Assembly: GCA_039105265.1 (NCBI GenBank)
Contig: JAPFFF010000018.1
Location: 1-64,000, forward strand
DNA length: 64,000 bases
DNA from: Tritrichomonas musculus
Lineage: Eukaryota > Parabasalia > Tritrichomonadida > Tritrichomonadidae
Reading direction: 5' to 3'
The notes under the pieces are model-generated. The model was not told where the DNA came from and did not search any database. It was given only the letters and a program-made list of their open reading frames with translations. A program made the position numbers and the translations under genes. Shown one piece after another: positions 8,488 to 18,100 of the stretch (positions are counted from its first letter, which is position 1; each line of letters begins with the position of its first letter).

Positions 8488-10719
8488 TTATAACATTTCC
8501 TCAAACTCTACTATACTTTCATCCGGTGTTTGATGATAAATGTCTTTACATTCTTGCTTTAACGTGTAATACCAAGTAAGATTACCATTTATTCTCTTTC
8601 TTTTACGTTCACACTTATCTTTCAACTGTAACTGAAATGTCCTTTTCTTCATCTCGGCTGGTTTGCACATTAATGCTTCATCACAATTCATTCCATCTAC
8701 AAGAGCATTATAATATTCACATATCCATATATCGAGAGGAGATTTACTTGCGTCAATTAAATCTTGTTTTGCATCAGTCATAGGTATTTCTCTTACCTGA
8801 AAATTAGATAAATCTCTTTCCATGAAGAATGTAAGAAGAGTGTTATAAAAGTCTTCATCAAAGGATGAACATAATTGTTGAAAATATTTGTAATCTCCTT
8901 TATGCTTACCATTACAAGCGAGAACAACATACCTTCTATCACCGTTTTCTATCTTTACTGGAAAGCTGTTATTGCTGACAAAGATGAAATTGGATACGTT
9001 TTCTGCATCACGTCTTGGTACTAACTTCTCGTTTATACGTATGCTGTTATCAGAGATAATAGACTTAAGGGCATTGAAGTTTGCTAATCTGTCTTCTCCA
9101 CAATTCTTTAGTTCATTCAACACAATAAGTATTTTGCCTTCTACAATACTGTTGAACTGTCCGGTAAGTTCACTTATATCTGTTATATTTTTAGCTGAAT
9201 ATCCACTCAACATCTCACTTAAAACATCTGTAAATCGATTCTTACCGATTCCTTGTAAGCCTTTTAGTACAAGAGCCACTTCTGTTTTAACTCCCGGATT
9301 TTGTACGATGAATGCTATCCAGTTTAATATATAGTCATAGATATGTTTCTCATGGTCGCATATCACTTCAAGGATTAAATCAAGAAACATCTTAATCTTG
9401 TTTATATCTACCTTTTCTTGCACCTTATACTTGTAACCATGGAAGAGTGATAGTGTATTCTTGTCTTTGCTGTTAAATTTTACACCAAGTCTTGTGAATT
9501 TAGAAAGATTATTCATCAACAATGTATGAGCATTTACTTTCTCGTCTATCGCTATTCTCTTTAACGTCTTTACAATGTAAGCATCAGTTACAAACTTCAA
9601 ATAGAACGTTTCGCTAATTGAGTTATATGTCTTAAGAACATAAGTATCATTACCATCATCTATAAACCTTAATACTCTTGATAAGTCTTCTACTAGATCC
9701 TTGTTTGTGGTATATCTATGTTGTTCTGCCTTCTGTCTAATATCATTTATAGTAAACGAGTCGTTTAAGTCTATATCTTTTATGATAATCTCGTTTTGAC
9801 TAACCACTGGAGATATAACTTTTATGTAATATTCATTATTCCAGCAACGAAGAATCTTTTCCAACACATGTGCTGAAGTACAAGACCTGGCATATCTTCT
9901 TCTAGCTCTGTCGAAATTGCTAGCTGCAGCATCAGTAAGTTTACAGTAATTTTGAACATGAGAGTAAGCTTCATCTATTAGATTTGTTGGAAGTGCATTT
10001 AGCGCTTGAAATAAAGTAAATAAAGTAACCTCATCCTCTATTCTTCTTCCACCAGCATCATTATGTACTTCTATTCCTGTAAGTCCTTCAATTAAATTTA
10101 ATGCGTATTGCTCTGATATTGTTTCTCCATCATGATCAAACATTATCTTTTCTATCTCTGGGCTCTGTTTAATCTTTATACTGATGTCTAGGTCATGTAA
10201 GATATCTGAAAGTGACCTTCTTATTTTTGAATCTAATGAACCTTGTAAAAACTTATACGTTGTAATAGGCGTTTTAGCGTTCTTTCTGACTTTACTTCCT
10301 GGCAATACTACAAGTGATCTGCTGTTAACATCTACCGAGGAAAATATATCTACATCATACTCAGGACTAGTATAACATTTTACCATTCGGTTCGATTCAA
10401 CATAATACTCTTCTGTATTACAATAAATATGCAATCCACCACTTGCTGTCTGTACAACTATATCTTCGTCACTTAATTTACTCATCAATGTCTTACGTAT
10501 TACTTCTTTCTCTTCTTGTTTTAGCTCTTTGTTGATATCTAAGTCTACTATGGAGAGATTCAAACACTTATTATTAAGAAGAGCTTTACCTGTGACTGCT
10601 GTACCACTTCCTCCATCATGCTTTAGATAATTGTAGAGATTTACTGTGTTGTTCTCTATCCTTTGTCTTAACATAAGTTCATTTAATTCCCAAGAGACTG
10701 TCAAGTTTGTTTCTGTCAT
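8488..10719 (-). CDS. Primase-polymerase fused to SF3 helicase
   Basis: A 743-residue replication protein. The N-terminal archaeo-eukaryotic primase (AEP) domain shows motif I IVDLDI (D59, D61), motif II ASGGLH (S93-H97) and motif III YDVDIF (D122, D124). The C-terminal superfamily 3 helicase has Walker A GLQGIGKN near 483-491, Walker B ILIVLNE near 528, and motif C NFIFVSNN near 580 with the D5-type RRYVVLAC that follows. Such PrimPol-D5 proteins start and unwind DNA replication in viruses and plasmids. All key residues of both domains are visible. Polintons usually rely on protein-primed polymerase alone, so this gene is an unusual addition; it is absent from the same slot of element B. Confidence 0.85.
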   Translation of the reverse strand: MTETNLTVSWELNELMLRQRIENNTVNLYNYLKHDGGSGTAVTGKALLNNKCLNLSIVDLDINKELKQEEKEVIRKTLMSKLSDEDIVVQTASGGLHIYCNTEEYYVESNRMVKCYTSPEYDVDIFSSVDVNSRSLVVLPGSKVRKNAKTPITTYKFLQGSLDSKIRRSLSDILHDLDISIKIKQSPEIEKIMFDHDGETISEQYALNLIEGLTGIEVHNDAGGRRIEDEVTLFTLFQALNALPTNLIDEAYSHVQNYCKLTDAAASNFDRARRRYARSCTSAHVLEKILRCWNNEYYIKVISPVVSQNEIIIKDIDLNDSFTINDIRQKAEQHRYTTNKDLVEDLSRVLRFIDDGNDTYVLKTYNSISETFYLKFVTDAYIVKTLKRIAIDEKVNAHTLLMNNLSKFTRLGVKFNSKDKNTLSLFHGYKYKVQEKVDINKIKMFLDLILEVICDHEKHIYDYILNWIAFIVQNPGVKTEVALVLKGLQGIGKNRFTDVLSEMLSGYSAKNITDISELTGQFNSIVEGKILIVLNELKNCGEDRLANFNALKSIISDNSIRINEKLVPRRDAENVSNFIFVSNNSFPVKIENGDRRYVVLACNGKHKGDYKYFQQLCSSFDEDFYNTLLTFFMERDLSNFQVREIPMTDAKQDLIDASKSPLDIWICEYYNALVDGMNCDEALMCKPAEMKKRTFQLQLKDKCERKRKRINGNLTWYYTLKQECKDIYHQTPDESIVEFEEML

Positions 10720-10773
10720 ATTTGTTTATGTGTATTAATGAAAAAAAATTAATAAAAAAAAATAAAATGAAAT

Positions 10774-10861
10774 CTGTCATCTGTCATCTGTCCGCTCCAT
10801 TTTTTAGGAAACGATTTATCCGGGAACATCTAGGAACAAGGAACAATAGTCAAACCAAAAA
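10774..10861 (-). repeat. Right arm of 88-bp inverted repeat
   Basis: This arm is the reverse complement partner of 8370-8457. It lies between the start of the primase-helicase gene and the 3' end of the DNA polymerase gene. Its outermost five A residues overlap the start of a second, direct repeat of about 23 bp (10857-10879), also found at 8468-8490. In both places that direct repeat includes the stop codon of a reverse-strand gene. Confidence 0.85.
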
Positions 10862-10876
10862 TATAACAAAGCTTTT

Positions 10877-13800
10877 TTAGAATTTCATCTTTCTTTCAAA
10901 AACCGGAATATTAATTTGTTGATAAGAATTACTCTTTCTGAAGCAATTGGAACCATCTAATAAATTAAATGTTATTTCTTCTCCGTGATACATCCTTTCA
11001 TATAACTCCTCTACTGTAATACCCATTCGTTTACACTTGTTTAATATGCATTGCTTGGGTACTCCACGCATACGGATGTGATAGCCTTCATTACCTTTTT
11101 CATCAACTAGAATATCTAAGTAACTTTTCTTTCCTAATGCTATTAATTTCCTTGAATGAACACTACCGACAGCACCATTAAATGAATCAAAGTCACAATG
11201 AAACTGTGTCATCTTCTTACCAATCAACTCCTTCCCATATTTTTTCTTGAACACCTCAGCTATCCTTGGTACATCTATTTCTCTAACGTGTACGCTATCT
11301 GTATCAGTATAGTAGATGTCTATTCCATTTTGCTCAGCTGTACTCATTACCCTATTCATTAAATGTTTGCTCCATGACAAGACACTAGCACCAAAATGAG
11401 GTAAATTAAAATGACTGTTTATTGGTTTAACCTTCTTAACATATACATTATCAATTGACTTGTTCTCTATCACCTCTGTTATGTAATTATAGTTCTTCCA
11501 TATATATTTAATGGCTTTATCTTTTGGTATACATTTAGTTTCAGTTGTTGTTGCCTTTAGGATAGATTTTCCGTAAATGGAATTAAGAAGTAGTTTGATG
11601 GTTTGTTGCAATGGATTGTTAGCATCTTGGTATCTCCTTCTTAGATTGAACAATTTCTCTATAAATACATTAATCTTGTTGTTGAATCCTTTGTCAAAGT
11701 AATATCCTCTAATAAACTCATAATCGAAATCATAAAACTCCATCAAGTCCATAAAAGCTCTCTTGTCTATGTAATAATTGTTGATGGGGTTGTTGTTAAA
11801 TATTTTTGACCCTTGATCATTCCTACTAAATATTTGTCCAAATTTATATGGTTTGTCAGCTTTGCACTTGATCTTCTTGATATTGATTTCAATGAAGAAC
11901 TGATCAAAATCTAATAATTCCTTTGTAAACATATCCGATGGGCCCGCACGATTAGTACCTGAGGCCTCCAGGCGAATTACTTCTGGCACTCCTTTAGGTA
12001 CACCAGACATAATACTCATTGCACTAGGATATAAACTGACTGCATCAAAATCTTGTATCCTTTCCTCTATATATTGCTTTTCATTATTAGCTGTCATTGT
12101 TCTACCTCCACTAACACATCTCTGAATGAAGTTTTGTGGTTTACCACTAAGTTGATAACACCCATCAAAGCAACCAAATTTATATGCATAATAGTAGCCA
12201 ATAGAGCTAATGGATATAAAGTTATGGACATCAAGCATCTTTGTCTTCGTCTGCTTAAATACTTCTACCAGATCTCTATTAAATTTCTCTACTCCCTTCA
12301 TCAATACTATGCAATCCAGTTTGCAATAATAGATGGCATACTTCATAATATCAATAGCTCCTCCAACATATGCACCACAAGCTTTTGCATTATCTATTAA
12401 TTGCTTCCAGTCTTGTTTTATCTGTGTCAATGGTTTCTTGTCTTGGTTCTCTAAGTAATACTGTAGTTGAAATTCAAGCGCAGAGACAGTTTTCCTATTT
12501 ATGTTCCTTTCAGTATATATTTTATATGCCATTACCTCTTTATGAACTGGTAACTGAAACATCTTACCAAATGAAGCTAATGCAGCAGGGATGATAGAGT
12601 AGCTATTGCGGAAAGTTAATCTCTTGTTAGGTTTATACTTTGTCATGACTATTTGCAGAATCGTTCCACTTCTCTCTGTTATTTGTACATCCCATCCAGG
12701 AGTATTTATAAAGAAACAAGCATCATATTTAAGGTTATGGAAGTAAATGAGAGAATTGTTCTCCAATGACTTTAGTAATCTGTCAGCAATATTCTCCCCA
12801 TCAAATATCATTTTATGAATTAACTCTTTGGTCCTGTACACAGTAATATTTAGATAAGGCATATGGGGTGATACAGTGGTATTAGTTTCAAAATCAGAAT
12901 AATAAATCCTACTCCACTCTCTCTCCTTTTTCGTCTCTGATGAATCTATTAGTTTACAGCACAATTCAGGATCATATTCAAGGTCTGTATAATCCGCTAA
13001 GTGAGAGTTGTATTCATTCGTTGCTAAGATATTCATTTCACAGTTCTTTATCTCCCTGAACTTTCCTTCTTTAAATAGCTTGCGAAATATTGCCATAGGT
13101 TTAACACCATTTAGGGGTTTATATATCATGTAATGGTTCTTGTACAGTAATAAGTCAACAATTCGGTCAAACTCTTTGGCCCATGGTCTCTTTCTTGTAT
13201 CTATTTTTATTTCTTGTTGGTTTACTACATCTTTTCCCTCATTAATCCTTCTTACAACAAAATGGCATTTAAACTGCTTGGCTATATCGTATATCAAGTT
13301 ATTGGGGATTAACCTAGTCTTGACCATAAAGCGTAAATAATTAATTTCCTCATCAGTGAATACTCCAGACTGAATGCAAGCATATACCAAACAATTGTCT
13401 TTATAGTTCTTCTTATCAACTGTCTTGAATATTTGGTACTGTGATAAGTCTAAATCAGAGAGATTAATATAAGGGAAGAATCCACCTTCTGGATTATCGC
13501 GATAATCTTCGTCGACTTCAACTTCTTCTTCATACAACTTACCTTTATTATCTTCTTTATTAATAGTGAATGATGTTTGCTTGCCTCTCTTTCTATTTTT
13601 AATGAAGAGCAACTGGTATTTTGCAGGGATGAATACATTGCCAACCCAAGGATTATTGTCTGAACAGTCATCATTCAAGTCTATTGTCCCTGATATATGT
13701 CCTATTGTTGAATCTAATCTTCGTGCCTTGGAAAGTGTAAACCATTTGTATTCCTCACCACCTAATGATTCGCTTTTTACTACTATATTCTTCTTATTCT

Positions 13801-14029
13801 CTTTGTGTAATTGTCTTAATGTTTCAGTGAAAGCAAGTCTCTTATCTTCATCATCACCTATATCTATGTCAAATGATATTTCTTTCTTAGCCTTGGTCAT
13901 GAATTCTTTCAAATATTTCTTGAACTTTCGTTTGTCTCTTACGTCTTTCACCCTTTGCTTATACTCTTTTCTTGCTTCCGTTCTTGCAGTCGAATAGAGG
14001 TCAACTGATATATCAAAGAGGTATGTCAT
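10877..14029 (-). CDS. polB: Protein-primed family B DNA polymerase
   Basis: A 1,050-residue polymerase that replicates the element. Visible motifs are Exo I YSDFET (D379, E381), Exo II HNLKYD (N433, D437), a probable Exo III region YYCKLD near 567-572, motif A DAVSLYPS (662-669), motif B KLLLNSIYGK (812-821) and motif C YTDTDS (907-912). The ~350 residues before the exonuclease include a segment with NCLVYA (C213) and, 86 residues on, NHY (H299), a pattern like OTU-type cysteine proteases. Length fits Polinton polymerases. A short GC-rich in-frame stretch near 11940-11980 stands out in composition. Element B's copy is collinear. Confidence 0.95.
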   Translation of the reverse strand: MTYLFDISVDLYSTARTEARKEYKQRVKDVRDKRKFKKYLKEFMTKAKKEISFDIDIGDDEDKRLAFTETLRQLHKENKKNIVVKSESLGGEEYKWFTLSKARRLDSTIGHISGTIDLNDDCSDNNPWVGNVFIPAKYQLLFIKNRKRGKQTSFTINKEDNKGKLYEEEVEVDEDYRDNPEGGFFPYINLSDLDLSQYQIFKTVDKKNYKDNCLVYACIQSGVFTDEEINYLRFMVKTRLIPNNLIYDIAKQFKCHFVVRRINEGKDVVNQQEIKIDTRKRPWAKEFDRIVDLLLYKNHYMIYKPLNGVKPMAIFRKLFKEGKFREIKNCEMNILATNEYNSHLADYTDLEYDPELCCKLIDSSETKKEREWSRIYYSDFETNTTVSPHMPYLNITVYRTKELIHKMIFDGENIADRLLKSLENNSLIYFHNLKYDACFFINTPGWDVQITERSGTILQIVMTKYKPNKRLTFRNSYSIIPAALASFGKMFQLPVHKEVMAYKIYTERNINRKTVSALEFQLQYYLENQDKKPLTQIKQDWKQLIDNAKACGAYVGGAIDIMKYAIYYCKLDCIVLMKGVEKFNRDLVEVFKQTKTKMLDVHNFISISSIGYYYAYKFGCFDGCYQLSGKPQNFIQRCVSGGRTMTANNEKQYIEERIQDFDAVSLYPSAMSIMSGVPKGVPEVIRLEASGTNRAGPSDMFTKELLDFDQFFIEINIKKIKCKADKPYKFGQIFSRNDQGSKIFNNNPINNYYIDKRAFMDLMEFYDFDYEFIRGYYFDKGFNNKINVFIEKLFNLRRRYQDANNPLQQTIKLLLNSIYGKSILKATTTETKCIPKDKAIKYIWKNYNYITEVIENKSIDNVYVKKVKPINSHFNLPHFGASVLSWSKHLMNRVMSTAEQNGIDIYYTDTDSVHVREIDVPRIAEVFKKKYGKELIGKKMTQFHCDFDSFNGAVGSVHSRKLIALGKKSYLDILVDEKGNEGYHIRMRGVPKQCILNKCKRMGITVEELYERMYHGEEITFNLLDGSNCFRKSNSYQQINIPVFERKMKF

Positions 14030-14084
14030 TTAAGTGTAAATAAGAAATAAAAAAATATCACGCTAAATATTTATTAACCCTAAA

Positions 14085-14408
14085 ATGGTAGAATACATAT
14101 ATTTGATTCGTGAAAGGGAATTTTCTTATTCTAATCAACCTGTATACAAAATTGGTAGAACAAATAAGATTGCAACAAGAATGGGACAATATCCAAAAGA
14201 CAGCGAAGTATATATAATTGAAGCAGTAAGTGATTCAGTAAAAGTGGAAAAAGAATTAATAACAATATTTGAAGAAAATTATACGAGAGCAACAACAAGA
14301 GATGGAACAGCATTTATAGGAAATGAGTACTTTGTTGGGAATGTGAATGAAATGATATATATTATTAGGACTTATATCCAATATCATTGTCCCAGAGCTA
14401 TCATTTAG
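14085..14408 (+). CDS. GIY-YIG-like (T5orf172/MUG113-type) protein
   Basis: A 107-residue single-domain protein. EYIYLIRE at the N-terminus and VYKIGRTNKIATRMGQYP at about residues 20-37 match the beta-hairpin and first helix of the T5orf172 branch of GIY-YIG nucleases. The later VEKELITIFEENY and NEYFVGN fit the helix and conserved acidic/Asn parts. It is divergent to DNA polymerase (55 bases between starts) and overlaps the end of the candidate penton gene by 8 bases in the opposite direction. Element B has a near-identical protein at 29025-29351. Its role may be in genome processing or resolution; that is inference. Confidence 0.75.
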   Translation: MVEYIYLIREREFSYSNQPVYKIGRTNKIATRMGQYPKDSEVYIIEAVSDSVKVEKELITIFEENYTRATTRDGTAFIGNEYFVGNVNEMIYIIRTYIQYHCPRAII

Positions 14409-15135
14409 TAAGGATGTCATATATATCAGCCTCTTGGCTTGGTTTTATTTTTAAGGTAATGAAGAGAGGAGATTTTAATATTACTGGTTGAAACATGAAA
14501 TCGACTAATCTCATTTCCAAATATTTTAATGAATCCGTATTAACTTTTATTTTTATTGGCTTAGTCATGTCATAGTTAACTATCATTGCCTCTTGATCCA
14601 TTATCATTGTGTCAATGTTTGCAAGGATGCTTGGGGTATATTCTTGGTCTCCAATTGATGAATGAGTTGCTACCCCCTGTAATGAAACTAAATACAACTT
14701 ATTGGCCAAATCAAGTATAGGTAGATCAGGTACCTCGCACTCAACTCCATTTGGAAATATATGCCCTGGTTTAGTATTGAACAAACCAGTAATCAATTTC
14801 GCTCTATGACTACCTTCCTTGAAAGTTACATTTTGGACTGGTTTTAGTGAAATGGTTCTATTATTGATATTCTTGAACTCGATTACAGTCTGATTTGCAT
14901 TTAGGCATTTGACTAAGTAGTTAAAGGAGTAAGCATACATTTCATCAAATTCTATTTTTACTTCTCCGAGTGATGACTCAAATATTAAATAATCATCATC
15001 CGTTGTCATCAATATGTTGGCTTTGGTATTAATAGATGAAACATAGTACTTCACGTATGGACATTTCCATGGGATATCAATATTAAGTCTTACCGTATTA
15101 TAATTACCTGGTTGACTCTGAACACTATACAACAT
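14401..15135 (-). CDS. Candidate penton (minor capsid) protein
   Basis: A 244-residue, beta-rich product. The last third (IDTMIMDQEAMIVNYD, then RLVDFMFQPVILKSPLFITL) looks like the strand pattern of single jelly-roll penton proteins of Polintons. The conserved N-terminus MLYSVQSQPGNYNTVR and WKCPYVKYYVSSI are shared with element B's 250-residue copy. It is divergently arranged with the fibre-like gene, and penton plus fibre genes are natural partners at capsid vertices. The start codons of the two are only 18 bases apart. Capsid assignment is by fold pattern and context. Confidence 0.6.
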   Translation of the reverse strand: MLYSVQSQPGNYNTVRLNIDIPWKCPYVKYYVSSINTKANILMTTDDDYLIFESSLGEVKIEFDEMYAYSFNYLVKCLNANQTVIEFKNINNRTISLKPVQNVTFKEGSHRAKLITGLFNTKPGHIFPNGVECEVPDLPILDLANKLYLVSLQGVATHSSIGDQEYTPSILANIDTMIMDQEAMIVNYDMTKPIKIKVNTDSLKYLEMRLVDFMFQPVILKSPLFITLKIKPSQEADIYDILTK

Positions 15136-15153
15136 AATTTAATTTCAGATAAA

Positions 15154-18100
15154 ATGTCTTTGGCACTGTATTCTGCAAAGAGCAAGGTGGCATCTAAACT
15201 TAAAGCAAATGGTTTTGAAATATGTGAAGGAGAAGATGAAGATGGAAATGAACAAATAAATATTACTCAAGATGATAAACCAAATGAATACCCAAAATTT
15301 AATTGTCTATACAATAAAGCTGAAGTTGATGCAAGAGTGGTAAACGATTACATTGAAAATGGAGGCAGTCTTGAAGGATTCGGCGACGTTCCAATAACTG
15401 AAAAATCTACACAAATACTTGAATATAGAGCGCCAGAAAATATATTGATGGAAGTGAAATCAGAACAAGTAGAGTCCAACAGAGAGCTTATCAAAGATGA
15501 ATTATGTGTTAATACATTCAATGACATTATCGAAGCGGAATCAAAAACCTGTGAAGCTGTCCATGATATGTACAACGAATTGATGTGTGCAGCTGACGGA
15601 TATGAACAAGTAGTATTGGATGAAGATAAAGGGCAATGTGATGTTATAAAGTATGTTCAAACTCCTACTGCACCACCAAAACCTTCTCCAACTGAACCTT
15701 TCCTTCATTACAAACCATTTTATAATTTAGCTGATATGTTGATGAATATTATGAAGAATGAAAAAAAGAATCAATCCATAAAAAGGATATTATATGATGT
15801 ATTTAACGAAACAAACTTAACAAAGATAATAAATGGAACAAAGCAATATCATTACAATCCTGAAAATCATACTCTTCAAACAATAGGATATAAATATAAA
15901 AATAGTACAGAAGAAGTTAAAGCAGACCAGTTAGTGGAGGTAAGCAGCCCTGGTGAATTCATCGATATCTATACGCAAAACCAAAAAGATAATTACTTAA
16001 ATTATCCAAAAATAATTCAAAATCTATTGTTATCTAGTGTTCTTGGATATGGGCTGGCATCGGCTCTAAAACTATTTACGACATCATTAACTGTAGACCA
16101 TACAATAAAAGTTGACAATATCGATGGTACAAAAGTAAAGGTCAGTTTAAATCAATTCCTAAATGATGTCCAGCTGAATATAAATAATATAATAGTATCA
16201 TTAAACTATTGGGCTGATTATTGTTCAAAAATAAAATCATGCAATTGTAATCAAGATGGAGAGAATAATTTTGAAGATGAGAACGATGCTATATTTGTTG
16301 AATTGTTAGCTGATTTGTATGATAGAGTGGATGAGGTTCAAGACCATCTTCAGGTACATGATATTAGTCGTTTACATTTTGACAACCAGGCCCAATTGGC
16401 TCAATCACAGGTAGTTGACTTTTCGATTTACAATAATAATGATGGTATAAATGATTTGGTAAATCAATATCAAAAACAAAATCAGCAGATTGATGCAAAT
16501 ATAAAGCATACCAATTTCATGAATGATAGGTCTTTTGATGTTGAACATGATGAAATATATTATTGGTCAGCCCTCTTTCATAGATGGGTTTTATTAACTG
16601 AGAGTGGGTATTCATTAGATGATTTCCCTTCTGGCTGGAGAACAAATAGAAGCTTTGATGCGCCTCCTTCATTTATATTTGATGTGGACAGACAAAACTG
16701 GATTCAAATTATGATTACCGATTTTGATAATAAATGTCAAGGTTGGAGGAATAATGAAGATAGAATGAGTGTGGCTGTCTATACAGCCTTTATGGCTAAC
16801 AATACAAAAAACAAAGAAGGGGATATTATATGGGATGAAAATGAAAATGAATGGATTTACTGCAATAGTGCTGTTAGTCCTTTGAGTATTGACATCGGCA
16901 CACCACCAAAACAGCCTGATGACTCTGTTTCTATTCCAGGTTCAGATAGTGAATCATTCAAGAAAGCTTTAGAAGTATATGGAAGCAATTATATTGAGCC
17001 ACCAAATAACTATCAGTTTAAAAAAGAAAAACCAGTATATGGTGATGTTAATATCAAAGCAAATCTAAATGTCAATGGATTGATTAATGGTGTAGATATA
17101 TCGAATTTATCATCAGGTGATTCTAATTTTACGATTGAATCAGGATTAGCAGATTTATTTATTGAAAATGGAATGATAACACAAATAACAGATACCATTA
17201 ATAATATTGACTGTAATATTTTAATTATTGATGTACCTGAAGAAAGAAAGAATGGTTTCTTAAATTGGAACAGACCAATATTTAAAATTGTTTTAAGAAA
17301 GAATGTTATTTACGATGAAGAAGGAAGATACATTAAAGAATTTTACATCTCTTCGAGAAATAATAAAATAGTCTGTCCAGTCATTACGTATGATATAGAC
17401 CAAAAATATTGCATCATAAATGATAACTCTTTTACTATGACTCGTTCAATAGGACCTGCTGACCAAAGCAAATTAGATGGAAAATTTTTTATAGCATTTG
17501 ATAAAAGATTACCATTCGATCCACGTACATTATATATTAATGGTGATTTAAGTATTATGAACCAATTCACTCCAACTGCATTAAAAACTGATAAAGCAAT
17601 TAAATGTTCTGTTATCGAGGCTGATAATGCACTCAAATTACATAAATCGGATGTTCATTATTTCTATAAACCATCAATAATTACAGAAGATAATGAATTT
17701 TATAAAATGGTGTTCTCAGTTGATTCAAATTATAATATACCAAGTAATTTAGAATTCATTTTCAAAGAATATTGTTTTGGCAATACATGGTCTTTAATGT
17801 GGAAAAACGATGATAATAACGCTAATAAAGGATATTGGACAGGTTATAATTGTCAAGGATGTTATAATAAAAGTATTAAAACATTGTGTCAAACTACATG
17901 CAGATTATATGGATTAACAGCATCAGCATATGCTTTATGTACGGGAGCAATAATTATGGTCAAAGATGATGAACTAAATAATAAAATAGTAGAGAAAGAT
18001 GACAAAGGATTAATGCATGCTCTTTGGAATGTATGCACTAGAGAATTCAAGGTGTTATTAAAAGATGGAACAGAAAAAGATGCTTCAGATTATCATTTTC

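Larger units (their letters stand above)
8368..10863 (-). mobile_element. PrimPol-helicase module bounded by inverted repeats
   Basis: A 2.5-kb unit containing only the primase-helicase gene and framed by an imperfect 88-bp inverted repeat (8370-8457 and 10774-10861; 76 of 88 positions agree by eye). A TA dinucleotide stands just outside each arm. The slot between the AT-hook gene and DNA polymerase holds a different gene, a coiled-coil HNH protein, in element B. This suggests that the unit moved into, or was exchanged at, this site. No transposase is inside, so it would be non-autonomous or moved by other enzymes. Whether it is a real mobile element is inference. Confidence 0.6.

Noticed and set aside
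8368-10863. Mariner-type element suggested by TA on both sides of the PrimPol module
   Set aside because: TA is too common in this AT-rich DNA to prove a target duplication, and there is no DDE transposase inside; kept only as an open possibility.
12108-12120. ACTAACACA word like the trichomonad intron 3' signal
   Set aside because: It lies on the non-coding strand inside the polymerase coding region and is not followed by CAG; no 5' GTAYGT partner makes sense.
13566-13997. 143-codon ORF antisense to DNA polymerase
   Set aside because: Shadow; the polymerase frame is supported by motifs and by conservation with element B.
15112-15153. 14-codon N-terminal extension of the fibre gene
   Set aside because: It overlaps the divergent penton gene start and is absent in element B, where the gene starts at the equivalent inner ATG.
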